Shown here: positions 35,797 to 48,200 of the stretch, one piece after another
Numbering within the stretch: position 1 is the stretch's first letter
Layout of the letters: each line of letters begins with the position of its first letter
Source of the DNA: Casuarius casuarius
Lineage: Eukaryota; Chordata; Aves; Casuariiformes; Casuariidae
DNA: 64,000 nt
Reading direction: 5' to 3'
NCBI GenBank assembly: GCA_003342895.1
Contig: PTFA01000035.1
Span: 1,756,837 to 1,820,836, forward strand
The notes under the pieces: generated by a model
The model's input: only the letters and a program-made list of their open reading frames with translations
Told to the model about the DNA's origin: nothing
Databases searched by the model: none
Made by a program: the position numbers and the translations under genes

Positions 35797-38700
35797 GTAC
35801 ACTTCAGGGTGCTTCTACCTATATTTCAGATGTGATCTTAGGGGCTCAGGTAGGTGAAAAAGGGTGCTTTCCCTACCCATTTCTTTATATGGCCACACCA
35901 GACAAGGCGCAAATTTTTCCCTCACAAAAAGCTTGGTATTCTATGTTTTAATTTCCAAGAGGCCTCTAAATGTAACATTTCCCATGTAAACAAGGGCGAA
36001 GTAATTATATCAAGGCCTGCATTAAAAAAAAAAAAATCCACACAAATACAGATGTAGAAAATTTCATCCAGTGGTGCAGGTGCTGGGCAAAAACCCTCAG
36101 GATCTAACACTCAACTTCTTGACTGTTTTGTAAGAAGAGGGGACAACCTGCCAGCACCAGGTGCTAATACAACTCTGTCACTGTGAGTGACTGTCGGCCC
36201 CACTTGATGACACTTTCTGTTTGAGGTTGCTGGCTTCAGTTAGATACAAAGTTGCAGTCAGCAAGAGCTTACTGATTTCCATAATCGAATAGGCTCAAGG
36301 TCCTAACCTAGCCCTGCTGACACTGATGTTAATGAGACCAAGATCGAACCACTGTAACTGGCTAGGTTTAGACAACATAGGTAAAAAATGTAAAAAAAAG
36401 AAAATAGGAAACATGGGAAGTTGAGATAACTATAGTTTTTAGAGATTCAGGAATATGCACTTCCCCTTTATTTGATTGCTCAGTCAAAACTGATTAGTTT
36501 AATGTTTATTTTGCATAATCCCACCAATTTTAATGAGCTGATTTGGCATGAATACAGGTGCTACATGTATTTCCAAGATCTATCAATTCTAATTGCCCTT
36601 GCATAGTCCACATAAACTGTTCCCAGCATCAAATCAGACTTGGCAGCTACAACATGCACACCAGATTTCTATCCCTTCTGAGGGGTGGAGGGAGCTCTGA
36701 GCTCCTAGTTGCCACCCTGAGAGATATCCCAGCCCTGCCAACAGGGAAAGCCAAAAGCTTGCTTCAGCCAAATTCTTGTCATTGTCAGCTAGCTGTCTTC
36801 ACATAGTTTATCTTCATATATTGTCGTGTTAGTTAAACTAAGTAACAGTAAATTACATAAGCTTTACTTAATCTGTGAAACCTGAAGAAAAAGGATTTGA
36901 TCATCAGTTTGCAAGAGCCCTGTCTAGAAGGTTATAAATACGGTGCGTGCCATTCCCCTTGTTTCCAAAATAGGCTTTTAAGGCTGCCCAAAAATGTCAG
37001 ATGAACCCAGTGTACACCGAACAGAATTGGAGGATGTCAGTCTGAGCTGCTGGGTCCTGAGGAACGTGCTGGCTTGACAGGCTACACTACCCTGCACTCC
37101 CGTATTGCACTTGTCTCTCTCTCCCTTTCCCGAGAGAAGAAAATAAATCAGGGGGAGGAACGAACATTTCATGTGAGAACAAAATATAAAATGAGAAAAA
37201 AGTATCACATTTAAAATCCCAGTGCCACAAGTGCTATATTCTCCTCCTCTTTTGAGCATTTGGAAAGTACTAGATAGAAAACATTTATAAAAGATAGCTC
37301 AATTATTTCTAAGGAAGAGGGAAAAGAAGGACAAACGATATAAAATACTGTATTAGTATCTGTGTTTATCATGCCTCTGTAAAGCTTCAAAGAGTTTGAA
37401 CTAAAAATGGAGGCTTTTTATTTCCTTCTTTCAGAATAATGGAAACATCTTTTGCCAGTCTGGTAAAATTCTATAAAACGAAAGCAGAAAATTAAGAAAA
37501 ATTACCGCTTCCCTGACTACCCTGGTCCATTTAGGGATATCTAATTTTTATTATATAAGAGAGGGATAATAGGGATATATTATGTAATAGAAATATTCTA
37601 GCTCAACACTATTCCCTTTTTTCTGCAATGAATAACATGCATGTTGCTAGGAAAAAAGAGTGAAAGACTAGTTCAGATTTTCTTACATGCGCCAGTTATA
37701 TACTGAAATACAGCTTACAGATTATTCTTCTTACATCCTCTTCAAACAAATCTTTATTAATTCTCTGTTTAAAATAGAACACATTGTGTGTCCTCATAAT
37801 GGGCCATATCCTGCTATCAATATTTTAACAGATCCCCCATGGACTGTAATGTGGAGTCTGCTAAAAAATTGATGGCACCATTATGTTCAACTGCAAGTAT
37901 ATTTATAATTAAATTATTTTTGTTTGTATTCATTCAAATTTCTGTTCATGAAAAGCAAAAGTGCACTGGTTAAACTAATTAATTGTGAACACATTGTGTT
38001 TTGTTTATATTGGTAATATTTGCTTCAGTTTGAAAACCTGTCATGCATGTTCATGCTCTCCTGTTATGGATTAACACACAGATCAGCAGCTTAGTATAGA
38101 TTCAGAAGATGTTGCAAAAGCCATTTGCCATAATTTAGGAAGTGATTGTTGTAACAAAGTATATTATATGTACCAGTAGAGCCTTGTTGAATAAAGCTGC
38201 ATAATAGGAAGAAAGGAAGACTAGAAACTGCAGAACAGTAAGCCTATGATAAAAACTGAAATACAAGAATTTTTGAAAGAAACCTATCATCTCACTTTGA
38301 CCTTCAGACTTTTATCAGGGTTCGCAGAGCTAGGGAGAACAGTTTCTGAAATTTTGGCAAATTACTATGAAATCTCCACTGGAGCTATCTGCTTTGGAAA
38401 AAAATCTCCATGCCATTTAAAATTAAGCATAGAGATGAACTGTAAAAAACATACTGAGAAATTTATTTAATGGGGGTGTCTTTCTGGTGTAGGGGAAAGA
38501 TTAGGGTAAATTTCTGGGTTGTATTACATTGGAGGAAGCTTTTTAGCTACTATTTTGTTTTATTGACCAGCTGAGTTAAATTTTTATCTCTCATTATTTG
38601 CTACCACTGAGTGGTGGAATTAATTTCTTGCTAGCTGTATTTGATGTTGTTCTTTCTTTCTCTCTGTTGTTCTCTCTATTTTGCTTGGTCTCTTTTTGTC

Positions 38701-41700
38701 TCTTCCCTTCCCTCTCTTTGGTGCTCTGTATTCTCTTTTAGCACAATGTTTGTAATAGAAATTCAAACTCTTCAAACTCTTTTAATATACTCACTTTCAG
38801 AAAACGTTTGGAAGGTAAGGAATGACTGGGTTATTATCAATGCATATTAACGCACAGGATAATCAAAACCTCTGTGGACAGATTATTTGAATTTTTTACA
38901 TGATTTCTGCTGAATATAAGTAAGGATTCCAGCCCTTCACATTTCAGAAATACATATGTAAATCTGTTCCCAAAATGAGGCTTTTCAAGTGTTTGGAACA
39001 GTATATCATTATAATAGGTATGTATACCCAGATACAGGTTTTATGTTTGCTCTTTTTTTAAGCACCTGATTTTGAATGGCTAGATTATTTTGTATCTCTC
39101 ACTTTGTTCCGCCCGTAATCAAAAGCAGGATGAGTCAACTGAGCAAACTGGAGAAGAACAAATAGAACATGTTGCTTCACCCTTTTGCAGTCTTTTAGAG
39201 AATACAGGAAGGATTAGGCCTGGTTCTCCGAATGCTGAGTACCTCTCACACAAACATCAGAGGGAGAGTGGGGTTTTGGGCATCTTGATTCTAAATAGAA
39301 AGTCTCTTCTTTCTGGCAGAGGTTCTAACAAGAATGGAAAATGGCAGGTTACGAATGACAGTTTTTGTAATGTGAATGGAAAACAGTGCCATCACAGCTT
39401 ACTCTCCTCACCATATTAAAGCTGGGCTTTTGCATCTTTTCTTGGGTGCAGCAGGAAGACACACACAGTATTCTTTTTCATGCTGCACTGCCCGCAAATC
39501 GTAATTCAGTAGCTATCATTTGGAGGATCTGTTGCAATGACAGCATGCAGTTTCAGTAGTGATCATCCATATTGTGACTCGCTATGCATACATTGATCAG
39601 TTTGGCAAGTGATTTGCGGAGGTATTTACTCCCAAAATCAAATGCTACCTTTGTATTGCAACCAGCTTATTAAATTTTAAGAGAACTGGAGGAAAGCAAA
39701 ATTTTCTCTTCTTTACTTCTCATCAGTAAATCAAAATAATCATGTGAGTCTAGGGACTGTTTTCCTTGCTTCGTACAGTGCTAAAGGATCAGTACAGTGA
39801 AAGCCAGTTGCTTGATGAACTGTTCGGTGTTGCTAACCCAGAAATTTTAAAAGTTTTCTTAATGATTGATTGATTTATATAATAAGTAAATATATAAATA
39901 TGTGTGTGTGTGTATAATAATTATTTATAGAGAGAAAATCATCTGATCAGTTTATCCCAGCTTATAGGTGAAGCCTGTACCAAATTAATGAATCCAAAAT
40001 GTCTTTTTGAGGAAGCTTTAAGGAAAGCTACTGCTCTTTACAATTACACTAACAAGAGCATCCATTGCTGGAAATGGGCAGGAGGAAGAAAAGATAATCC
40101 TTCTCTATTCCACTCACTGGGGCATGTGGAGTACTGCAGTGTGGGTGGTGCACGCTTGCACCACTATTTTTGGACTCCCAGCATGACATATGCATCTCAG
40201 AAAGTTACAAAAATACTTGCAGCCAGATCTTTTTCTGGAGTTTCTATCTTTACACACTTCTTTCAGTCTGCTAGTTGGTATAAAGCTACAATATGAGAAA
40301 ATCTCTTGGAAAAATAGCCACATATCACTTCAAGTAATGTATTGTACAAGCAAAACTGAATGTATACAACACAATGCACGTGAACACGCCCAATCTGGTT
40401 TGCTTTTAGTTATTTTCTACAGATCTGCTTTCAACCGCCCTGTGCTGATATGTCTTACTGATAAGAGACAGTACAATAATAATCAGAGTACGGAGGATTA
40501 TTTGTGGTTATTATAGGCTTGGACTTAACATTGCCCACTTTTGTACTTACAGCTTAAAGATGATCCTACCTGATATTTATGCTTCAACATAAATAAACAT
40601 TAAGTAAGTAGATCAACAAGCCTAATTACAGTTTTCCAGGCCCATGCAGTTGTGTCCATATGTTGTTCAGAGGCAGGTTTTGTACATGTGCCAATTTTGT
40701 GCTAAAATATAAAAATATATGGAGCATGGTCTTTAATATTATTTAGGAACATTATGCATTTCACATTACGCTGTTACATTCCTAACTTTAATAAAGGTGC
40801 TAAGTTTCTCTAATAAAGCTGATCCTGTTTGCTGCACTATGATAAGCCTTACTTCAGTATCATGTGAATGAACCTCAGTGATAATTAAAAGTTGAGTTCC
40901 AAACACCTACCCTAGATGACTACAGTGCAAAAACAACAAATAAACATAGCTTCAGTGGAATAAAATTAAGCCACTATTACCTACCGAAGCTCTATGACTA
41001 TACCAGCAAAGCTGTGGAAAAAGGATTATCGAATAATTTAGTGAGCTATGCTGTGATGCACACAATGTAACATTCCCTTTTTATTAGATGGTAGAGCACA
41101 GAAGCTTTAAAGCTTGTGGCTAACAGTTCAGCTACTGTTGATTTACACTTGGCTGGAGTAAAGCCAAGGGAACCAGTTGTGCTTCTTAGCTGGCCCTCTA
41201 TCCCAAACAAGTACAGGTAGACATATCCTACGCTCTTCTGATGCCCTCATGAAGAGGAAGCATGCAGAGGTAGAGGAGGGCACAAATAAAGCCCTCCAAG
41301 TTTCCAGTAGTTGTAGCCCCACTTGTGGTAAAGGTCCTAAGATAGATTTTTGTCAGTTTGAAACAAAAGTATATGTTCCAGATGCGGGTAAAGTAGAAAA
41401 TTTTCTAATTGTCTTGACTGGTTGTAGGAAAGCTAAGACTTAGTTTTACCTATCACATAATGTTAACTTACCACTAGCAGCATGCACTTACCCTTTTAAT
41501 GCACCTCTCCAGGAAATACTGGGGATTTCAATGGGAAATAACAATCTTTGTAAGAATCTGACGCAGATTTTATATATCAATCATATCTTAAAAAATGAAT
41601 CCATCTAATCAAAGGCTTACATTCACTTTGTCATCTGTTCCTCAAAGCTTAGCATTAAAGCAACACAGCAGAACCACCTTTGTTCTGAACTCAGTGGGAT

Positions 41701-42344
41701 GTGAAATGACAGTATAGCAAGAGAACACCATTTCTCCATGTAGAGACAGACCATCAAGGATGTCAGGATTAATTAGAAAATGGGCTGTTAGAGGAACTGT
41801 CTGCACTGGGGAAACAGATAGCAAACAGATTTCAAAACATAAGTAACATGCATTTTCTTTCTCAGCACTAAGCACTAGCTGTAAGTTCATTTCTGTGCTA
41901 TGAGCCAGAAACTATGCCATCTGGTAGGGAAAGGAGGCTCTATAGTTTCTACTCACAGTGAGTACAGTTGGCTCAGCTCCGAGTATGTCTATACTGCACA
42001 TTGTAGCACAATGTAGAATTGCCTGAGTTATTTATGAAAGTAGGAGCTTGAATACTGGAAGTAATAAAACCATATTAGCACAGAGGTCTGCTTGGATTAA
42101 TATATCTTGCTTCTTATCATAGGATTTATACATTAAAGTGCTGATTGGATTAACCTCAATGGAAATGTTGCTACATTGCTTCTGGTATCCAGTCTAGTGC
42201 TACTGTGATTCTGGTAAAACAGCTGGGATATCCAAAACCAGATTGTATAGACACAGTTAGTACAGATCATTACCTTGAACACATGCTACTCCATTTAGGT
42301 AACAGTCAAGTTATCCGTGTACTAGTAATCTCAAGAAGTTTGTT
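35797..42344. other. Non-coding stretch with simple repeats
   Basis: No gene is supported. A pyrimidine-rich tract (CTTTCTTTCTCTCTGTTG and similar) covers about 38645-38740. A short (TG)6 microsatellite lies at 39901-39913 beside AT-only sequence from 39870. Open frames at 39090-39419 and 40190-40516 are 108-109 codons but show no family resemblance or convincing splice boundaries. Confidence 0.5.
40145..40164. repeat. Perfect hairpin, 8-bp arms
   Basis: GTGGTGCA and TGCACCAC pair around the 4-base loop CGCT. It is a tight stem-loop if transcribed. No neighbouring gene gives it a role. Confidence 0.85.
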
Positions 42345-43640
42345 GCTTGCTAACAGCCCAAATCAGGGATGTTGAAGAGAGATTGCCAAGGCAGTATGTC
42401 ACTGGGACTGCTACCCTTTGCTTCTCACCCTTGTGGGCACTGATGATACTGCCAAGAAAGATACTGAGCATATCAAGAGTGACGGCTGTGCCTTGGGTTC
42501 CCAGTGCTGTTCTCTATCCAATCAGTGAAGGGAAAAGGCTTGAGTAGGAGTGGACATGTTTCGTGGATCATCATTTATTTGTGTCTGTATAGCAGGTGTC
42601 AAAAGCAGGGCTTTGGCTTTTATGACCGTGGCCCTTCTCAAGTGCCTATACACAGATCCATGCTGCATGGGAAACAACAGAAGGAGATGGAATTTCATGC
42701 ACATTTGCAGATCTATGCCATTGGGGTCACAGGGACATGGTGGGATAGCCTACGTGACTAGAGTGCTGAAATGGAGGGATACAGGGTCGTTAGGAAGCCA
42801 GGCTGGGGGACAAAGAAAGGGGGTTGTACTGTGCACAGAGGAGCAGCTCATACACACAGAGCTCTGCAATGGAAAGAGCAAGGGGAGAGATGAGAGCTTA
42901 TGGGTCAGGATCAGAGTGGATGCCAATGTGTGCGTCTCGTGGTAGGCATCTGCTATGAACTGTCTGATCAAAAAAGTGGCAAAGGCCTTCTTCAAACAAC
43001 CGGAAGATGCCTAATGGTTGCAGGCCCTGGTTCTCATGGAGGACTTCAACCACCCAGCATCTACTGGAAGGGCAGCATGGTAGGGTGCAAGCTGTCTAGA
43101 TTTAAGTGTATGTTGATGTGCAGCTGGTAGATAAGATGAACAGAGGAGGTTGAACTTCTTCATTAATGATCTGAGTAGTGGGACAGAAAGCACTCTCAGG
43201 AAGTTAACAGCACTAAGCTGGGGGAAACAGTTGATATACTGCCCACTTTTGGGCTCCAAAGACGCTGACAAACTGGAGTGATCTCAGTGAAAGACCACCT
43301 AAACGGATAGTGGGCTGGAGCAAATAATGTACAAGGAGAAGCTGAAAGATACCTCTTTCAGGTATCTTTCAGGTAGGTCTGTTCAGTTTGGAGAAGAGGA
43401 GGCTCAGGCATGTTTCACTGTCTTCAGTATCTCATGGAGAGCTATAGAGAAGATGGAGCCAGACTCTTCCCAGGGTCCACAGCAAAAAGGATGAAAGGTA
43501 ACAGACACAAGCTGCATCAGGGGAAATTCTGACTAAAATAAGTAAAAAATTCTCCACATTGAGGGTGGTCAAACACTGTAACAGGTTGCCTAGAGAGGCT
43601 GCAGAGTCTCCATTCTTGGAGATATTCATAACTCGACTGA
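42345..43640 (+). mobile_element. CR1 LINE, internally deleted, ORF1-to-3'-end mosaic
   Basis: Unlike the other copies, this 1.3-kb CR1 holds pieces from several parts of the element in the right order. (a) 42410-42620: the ORF1 esterase-like region, seen in GGGCACTGATGATACTGCCA, GTGAAGGGAAAAGGCTTGAG and the peptide SRCQKQGFGFYDRG. (b) about 42705-43080: the start of ORF2, with the endonuclease region seen as YAIGVTGTWWDS, GESLWVRIR-like ESLWVRIRVDA, then VGICYE and a GDFNHP-like stretch decayed to GGLQPPSIYWKG. (c) about 43150-43230: a piece around the reverse-transcriptase FINDL motif and the following TLRKL/TKLG-like codons. (d) 43340-43640: the 3' end, with GTACAAGGAGAAGCTGA, GGAGAAGAGGAGGCTCAGG and GGTTGCCTAGAGAGGCTGCA. 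Most of ORF2 is missing between (b) and (c). Stops and frame changes make it inactive. The final CR1 3' tip is eroded after about 43640. Confidence 0.9.
43344..43370. repeat. Perfect hairpin, 10-bp arms, inside CR1
   Basis: GAAAGATACC and GGTATCTTTC pair perfectly around the loop TCTTTCA. A further partial copy (TTTCAGGTA) follows. It looks like a local duplication and inversion within the decayed CR1 rather than a feature of the family. Confidence 0.85.
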
Positions 43641-45178
43641 ACCACACAATTTAACGCTGTGGGAGTTGATCAGCCATTGTTCAAACTGCAGCCTTACCCC
43701 TTCTTTAGTTATTAGTTTGGGCATAACCACACCAGTGAGGTTAAATAATGGAGTTAATAAGCAGATGTGATCATCTAAGTGAATTCATGCTATCTGTAAT
43801 GTACAAAACATCTAAATGCTTGCTATAATGTCTCAATTCCATAGACTGAGTTTCTGCTATCAGAATGTAAAGATGAATTAGCTAAGTGCCCTAGAAATAT
43901 AATTAATTCCTATGTAGCTGGAAATAGCTGTGTAGGTCAGGAATGTTTAGAATTTGTCTCATTTGGAAAAAAAGGGGGGGGTTAATGTGAATATATGATT
44001 TTGTGGTCTTCCTAAGACTGACTTGATTTGAACAAGTATTGTCTAAACAGAAAGAGTGGTGATTTATTTTGGTTGCAATACAAAGGCCTTTGGTACAAAA
44101 TATTTATCCACCAACTGGTTTGAAAGGCTTCTTTCTGTTTTTCAGTTGTCACAGAGCCAAATTCTGCTTTCAGACCGAAGCATGTGGTTACTCTTCAGTC
44201 AGCAGATATGAAGTCATTGGAACCTCTATGTAAACCTGTAATGGTACAATTTGGCCTAAACTTAGTGCTGCTGTCCAGTCTGTTTCAACAAATTATTAAA
44301 TAATCTAAATGCAGAGCTTTATTCTAAAGGCTTTTTGGTACAATCTATGCAGCTGACTGGTGCTGAACATGAAACAGTAATGACTGGCTGACCTTGCAGT
44401 GTGATCAGTAATCAATTTTTCTGAGTTGAAAGGCCCTTTGGGCTTAGTCTTGCAAAGTGCATAGCATTATGATTTCAGTTCTGCAAAGTTGTTCAGCATG
44501 TATTTGATATTAAGCAATCTGAGTCAGCTCATAGAAATGATGAGGCTACTCTCATATTCAAAGATAAGCACATGCTAAAATGCTTCTCTGAGTACAGCAC
44601 ATATCTTCCCACAGGAATGGCTTCCTACTTTAGGTGCTTATGCATAAGCATCCACTTGGCTGCTACTCTAGTAAACTATGATGTTACTCTTATCAGAACA
44701 GCTCACAGCAATTTGGGAAATACAGATTGTAGTACTTGTCAGGATTTTATATTACTATTTGCTGTAAATTAAAGAGGTCATAACCACAATTGGTACTCAT
44801 GTACAGACATAATAAATTGTCTGCATTGTAGATTCATGCAGCAACAATCTAGTCAGAGGGCATTTCCTGTAGGTTAATAACTAGCTGATAGCCCAAGCCC
44901 ATTAACAGTTGTAATGAGAAAGATAAAGTAAGTTTGATTTTAATAGTGCTACAGCTACAGTGCTATGAGTATGTGATATCCAGAGCAGTGCTAGAAAATA
45001 GAAGTTGTGGATAGATTATTTGTTTGAATTTTCTCTCAAAGCTGAACAGTGAAGACTGCTGCTCAGGTCCAACTCAAGGCAAAGGCAAGCTTCTTTTCTG
45101 GAATATATTGAAGCACTTGCCGTATTTTGGAGTTTGCCCAGAGCTGAGTTGTCTTTCTCCTGTTTTTCTTTTTTTCAG
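43641..45178. other. Non-coding stretch, nothing firm
   Basis: No gene is supported. There is a run of eight G at 43974-43981 after an A run. Other open frames are short. Confidence 0.5.
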
Positions 45179-45219
45179 GAGATGCACAGCATCAGACCCA
45201 GACAGACTACTTAGACTAA
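45179..45219 (+). other. Exon-like segment, about 41 bp, weak
   Basis: A very strong acceptor (GTCTTTCTCCTGTTTTTC followed by TTTTTTTCAG) is followed by a short segment and a fair donor, CTAAA|GTAACA. The frame RCTASDPDRLLRL is open and would accept the two leftover bases of the 225-bp segment at 26462-26686. The acceptor is the best in the window. The donor is mediocre and there is no family resemblance. Confidence 0.15.
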
Positions 45220-48200
45220 AGTAACATCAGACCTTTTACTCTGTCTTATTACTTGCTACTTTTATTGCAAACTTTAAATGTAAACCACATAATCACTTTC
45301 CATCAGAGCAGTTTATTTTATAAACCAGTCCTGGCTTCGCATATGATGACCTTCAAGTAACCACGTAAAGCCTGTTTTTTTCCTTACATGTTCCCAACTG
45401 GCTGTGATTTAGAACCTATTACTGGTTTGTTCTGAAATCCCTTCCATGTAGCTGATGATAAATACATTTTTTTAGTTGCTGTTGTTCAGGATGCCTCTCT
45501 GTCCTCTCCCACTAGGGCTGGCTGGATGTCCTGGCTGGATTATTGCACTTACTCTTCCCTTAAGGCATGGATAGCAGATAGGCCAAGGCAGACATGCTGA
45601 GGATATTACATTATAAATGCATTTTCAGATTGGAAGAGTATAGTAATGAATTAGCATGTTAACTCTCAAAAAGACTACCAGATTATAATTAGCAAATCAC
45701 AGATTTTTACTGCTGATTCCAGTGTCCATTAAGAAAATGCTTGGTCTCTCTCTCTCTCTGTCAATTCAAAGTACTCTGTGGGAAAGAGAAGTTCCAATTG
45801 AAATTCAAGCCAAGTAAAACAGAAGGCAAAAATGTTGTTTTCTGTGAACTGAAAAACTGGGTTAAAGGATTGTGTAAATGGGGGGGCTCCAAAGAGTCGA
45901 TCTTTTGAAATCCTTCTTACTGTTTGGCAGATGTCTGAAAATAGCAGTGAACTTAGGACTTCAAATAATGGGTTTTTTACTTCTGCAGTTCTACAGTTTA
46001 GGAAATTTGACACTGATTACAAGAAAGAACTTTTCCATAATATGATTTACTTTTTCAAAAGACCTAAAACCACCTGAGAAAGAAACTTGTGCACTTATTC
46101 ATTTCTATGCAATATAGACAGATTTTAGGACATTTTAATATCCCCAGAGGTGTTCCTAGCTACTATTAATGAATACTGATGACAGCTTGAGAACACTTAT
46201 GGCGTATCTCCCGGTGTAGATAGAATGCACACACTAAGAGATCTGAGATAAGCTACCATATTTAATAGATCTGTAGAAAATTTGCTAGAGCAATTACTAA
46301 AAATCTGCAACAGAAACAGTACATTACATTAGTTATGATATGACATACTGAATGATGTACACTCAGAATATTTTTGCTGTGATCTACAGCCTTTAATTAC
46401 ATTGCCTAATTGCATAGCAGGCTTCAGGGATAGAAGAATGAAAAATATTATAATAACAAATTGTCTGATAATGTTACTAATGGACTCACTGCATAAGCAC
46501 TAAGAAATAGGACTTCTATGATTAAAGTAATCTAAAAGCAAATCTATGATTTGCTTTTATACTAAATGTAAACAAGCAAATATAGGTGGTCAAGGAATTC
46601 AGAATTTGCTGCTATCCATTTAGGGTTGTAAGGGCAGGGTCAGCACTTGGGGTTTATTCTTAATTTTCTATCAGTATATGACTTGTGTTGGAAGAAGACC
46701 CCTGTCCCAATTAATCATTTATATTTGTTTATACTGACAATTATGGCTGACCTTAAGACCTTCCTCAAATCTATACTCAATGATCATTAATGTTGTAACC
46801 TTTCCTCCCTGGTGCCTCTGGAAAATCAGCTCTGCTTCTGGTATCAGGTCAACGATGTTCCTTTTTGCCAGGTATCTGCACAGGAAGTTTTTAAGCATTA
46901 ACATCTATGTTCACTCCTCTTGACTTACAGCACTTCTATTCCCTACCCCTTCTCTTGACTGCTGAAAGTTGACACAACCCAGAAAGATAGACTAGTCACC
47001 CACAGACAAGTTACTGAAAGGGACTCACCTTGTATAGTATAAGGGACAAATGCAAAATGTTAGTCATTAGTCCTCTTATACAGATAGCCATAATATTGCT
47101 AGTTCGGGGATGAAATACATGGTATGATGGTATGGTATGGTATCTAAGATGCAACAGGGGAGGCTTAAGTAGCTGATGGTAACCTGTGTCAAGTCTGACA
47201 AGCTAAACATTTGCCTAAGCATGTTTGGATACATTCCTGTTCAGTCACCTATATAAACAACTCCTTAATTTAAAATCTAAATGACATTCATTTAAACCAG
47301 AGTTAAGCAGTTAAATATAATACTTCCTAAGAGGACCCAGAGAGCACAACACTGAAATCACACGCAGAAAGACTGATTTTTCTGACTGTTTTCATTTTTC
47401 ATCAGAAATAACAACACATTTCCTTTCAGATTGTTTGACTTGAATTGATACACTATATTTCATCTGACTGTCTTCAAACATTTCACTTTGTGTCATTTCA
47501 ATACTTTCTGTGTTTTTTTTTCAATAGTGCCAACCAAATTTATATCTTGGAGGGTAATGTCTTTCTGTTTTTCTCTATGCTGACATTCCTGGCTGAACTA
47601 TGTCTTTCTTCAAAAAACCTAATGCAGTTTACTTTCTGTCTGAACATCAGAGTGCAGAGAAGAGTCAACACAGCTGACTCTGAGCCATGGAAGGAGATAA
47701 GGCTTTAACCTCTGTACACCTTGACTGCTCATGGGGCTGCAGCTGAGTTAGTGTTAACATACCAGCTTAGGTACTGATAAAACATGGCTATGGCAGCAAG
47801 TAACTCAGTATAGGTTGACATCACCTGACAAACTGAGTAAATACCTGGGAGGCTAGTATACACTGAGTTTGTGTTGCCATGACTGCGTGCACTGCCATTT
47901 TCTAAAACTGGTGTCATTATTTTAGTCCTTCATTACTGTCTACAGTGGAATGAACTGAAAATAATAATGAAAAGTAAATTTAGTTTCACATGCTGCTTAT
48001 ACTCTGGTTCATGAGAAGTTAGGAAAGTATAAATTACCTAAAAAAATCACCACACAAGGAATGAAAATGCCAGAGTCAATTTCCACTCTTGTTTGAATTG
48101 TATCATTGATTTATTCAAGATTCGCATACATTCTATCTTGAGTAAAACTGGCTTTTTCACTTGCAGCTATTCAAGCATGACAAAATTCTATATAATAGGA

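Noticed and set aside
39090..39419. 109-codon plus-strand frame
   Set aside because: No recognisable motif and no supporting splice sites at its ends. The length alone is not significant here.
42347..43130. Several open frames of 60-131 codons on both strands
   Set aside because: They are decayed pieces of the CR1 element (ORF1 and ORF2 remnants and their reverse frames), not host genes.
43974..43981. G8 run, considered as part of a G-quadruplex
   Set aside because: A single G run without three partners nearby cannot form an intramolecular quadruplex.
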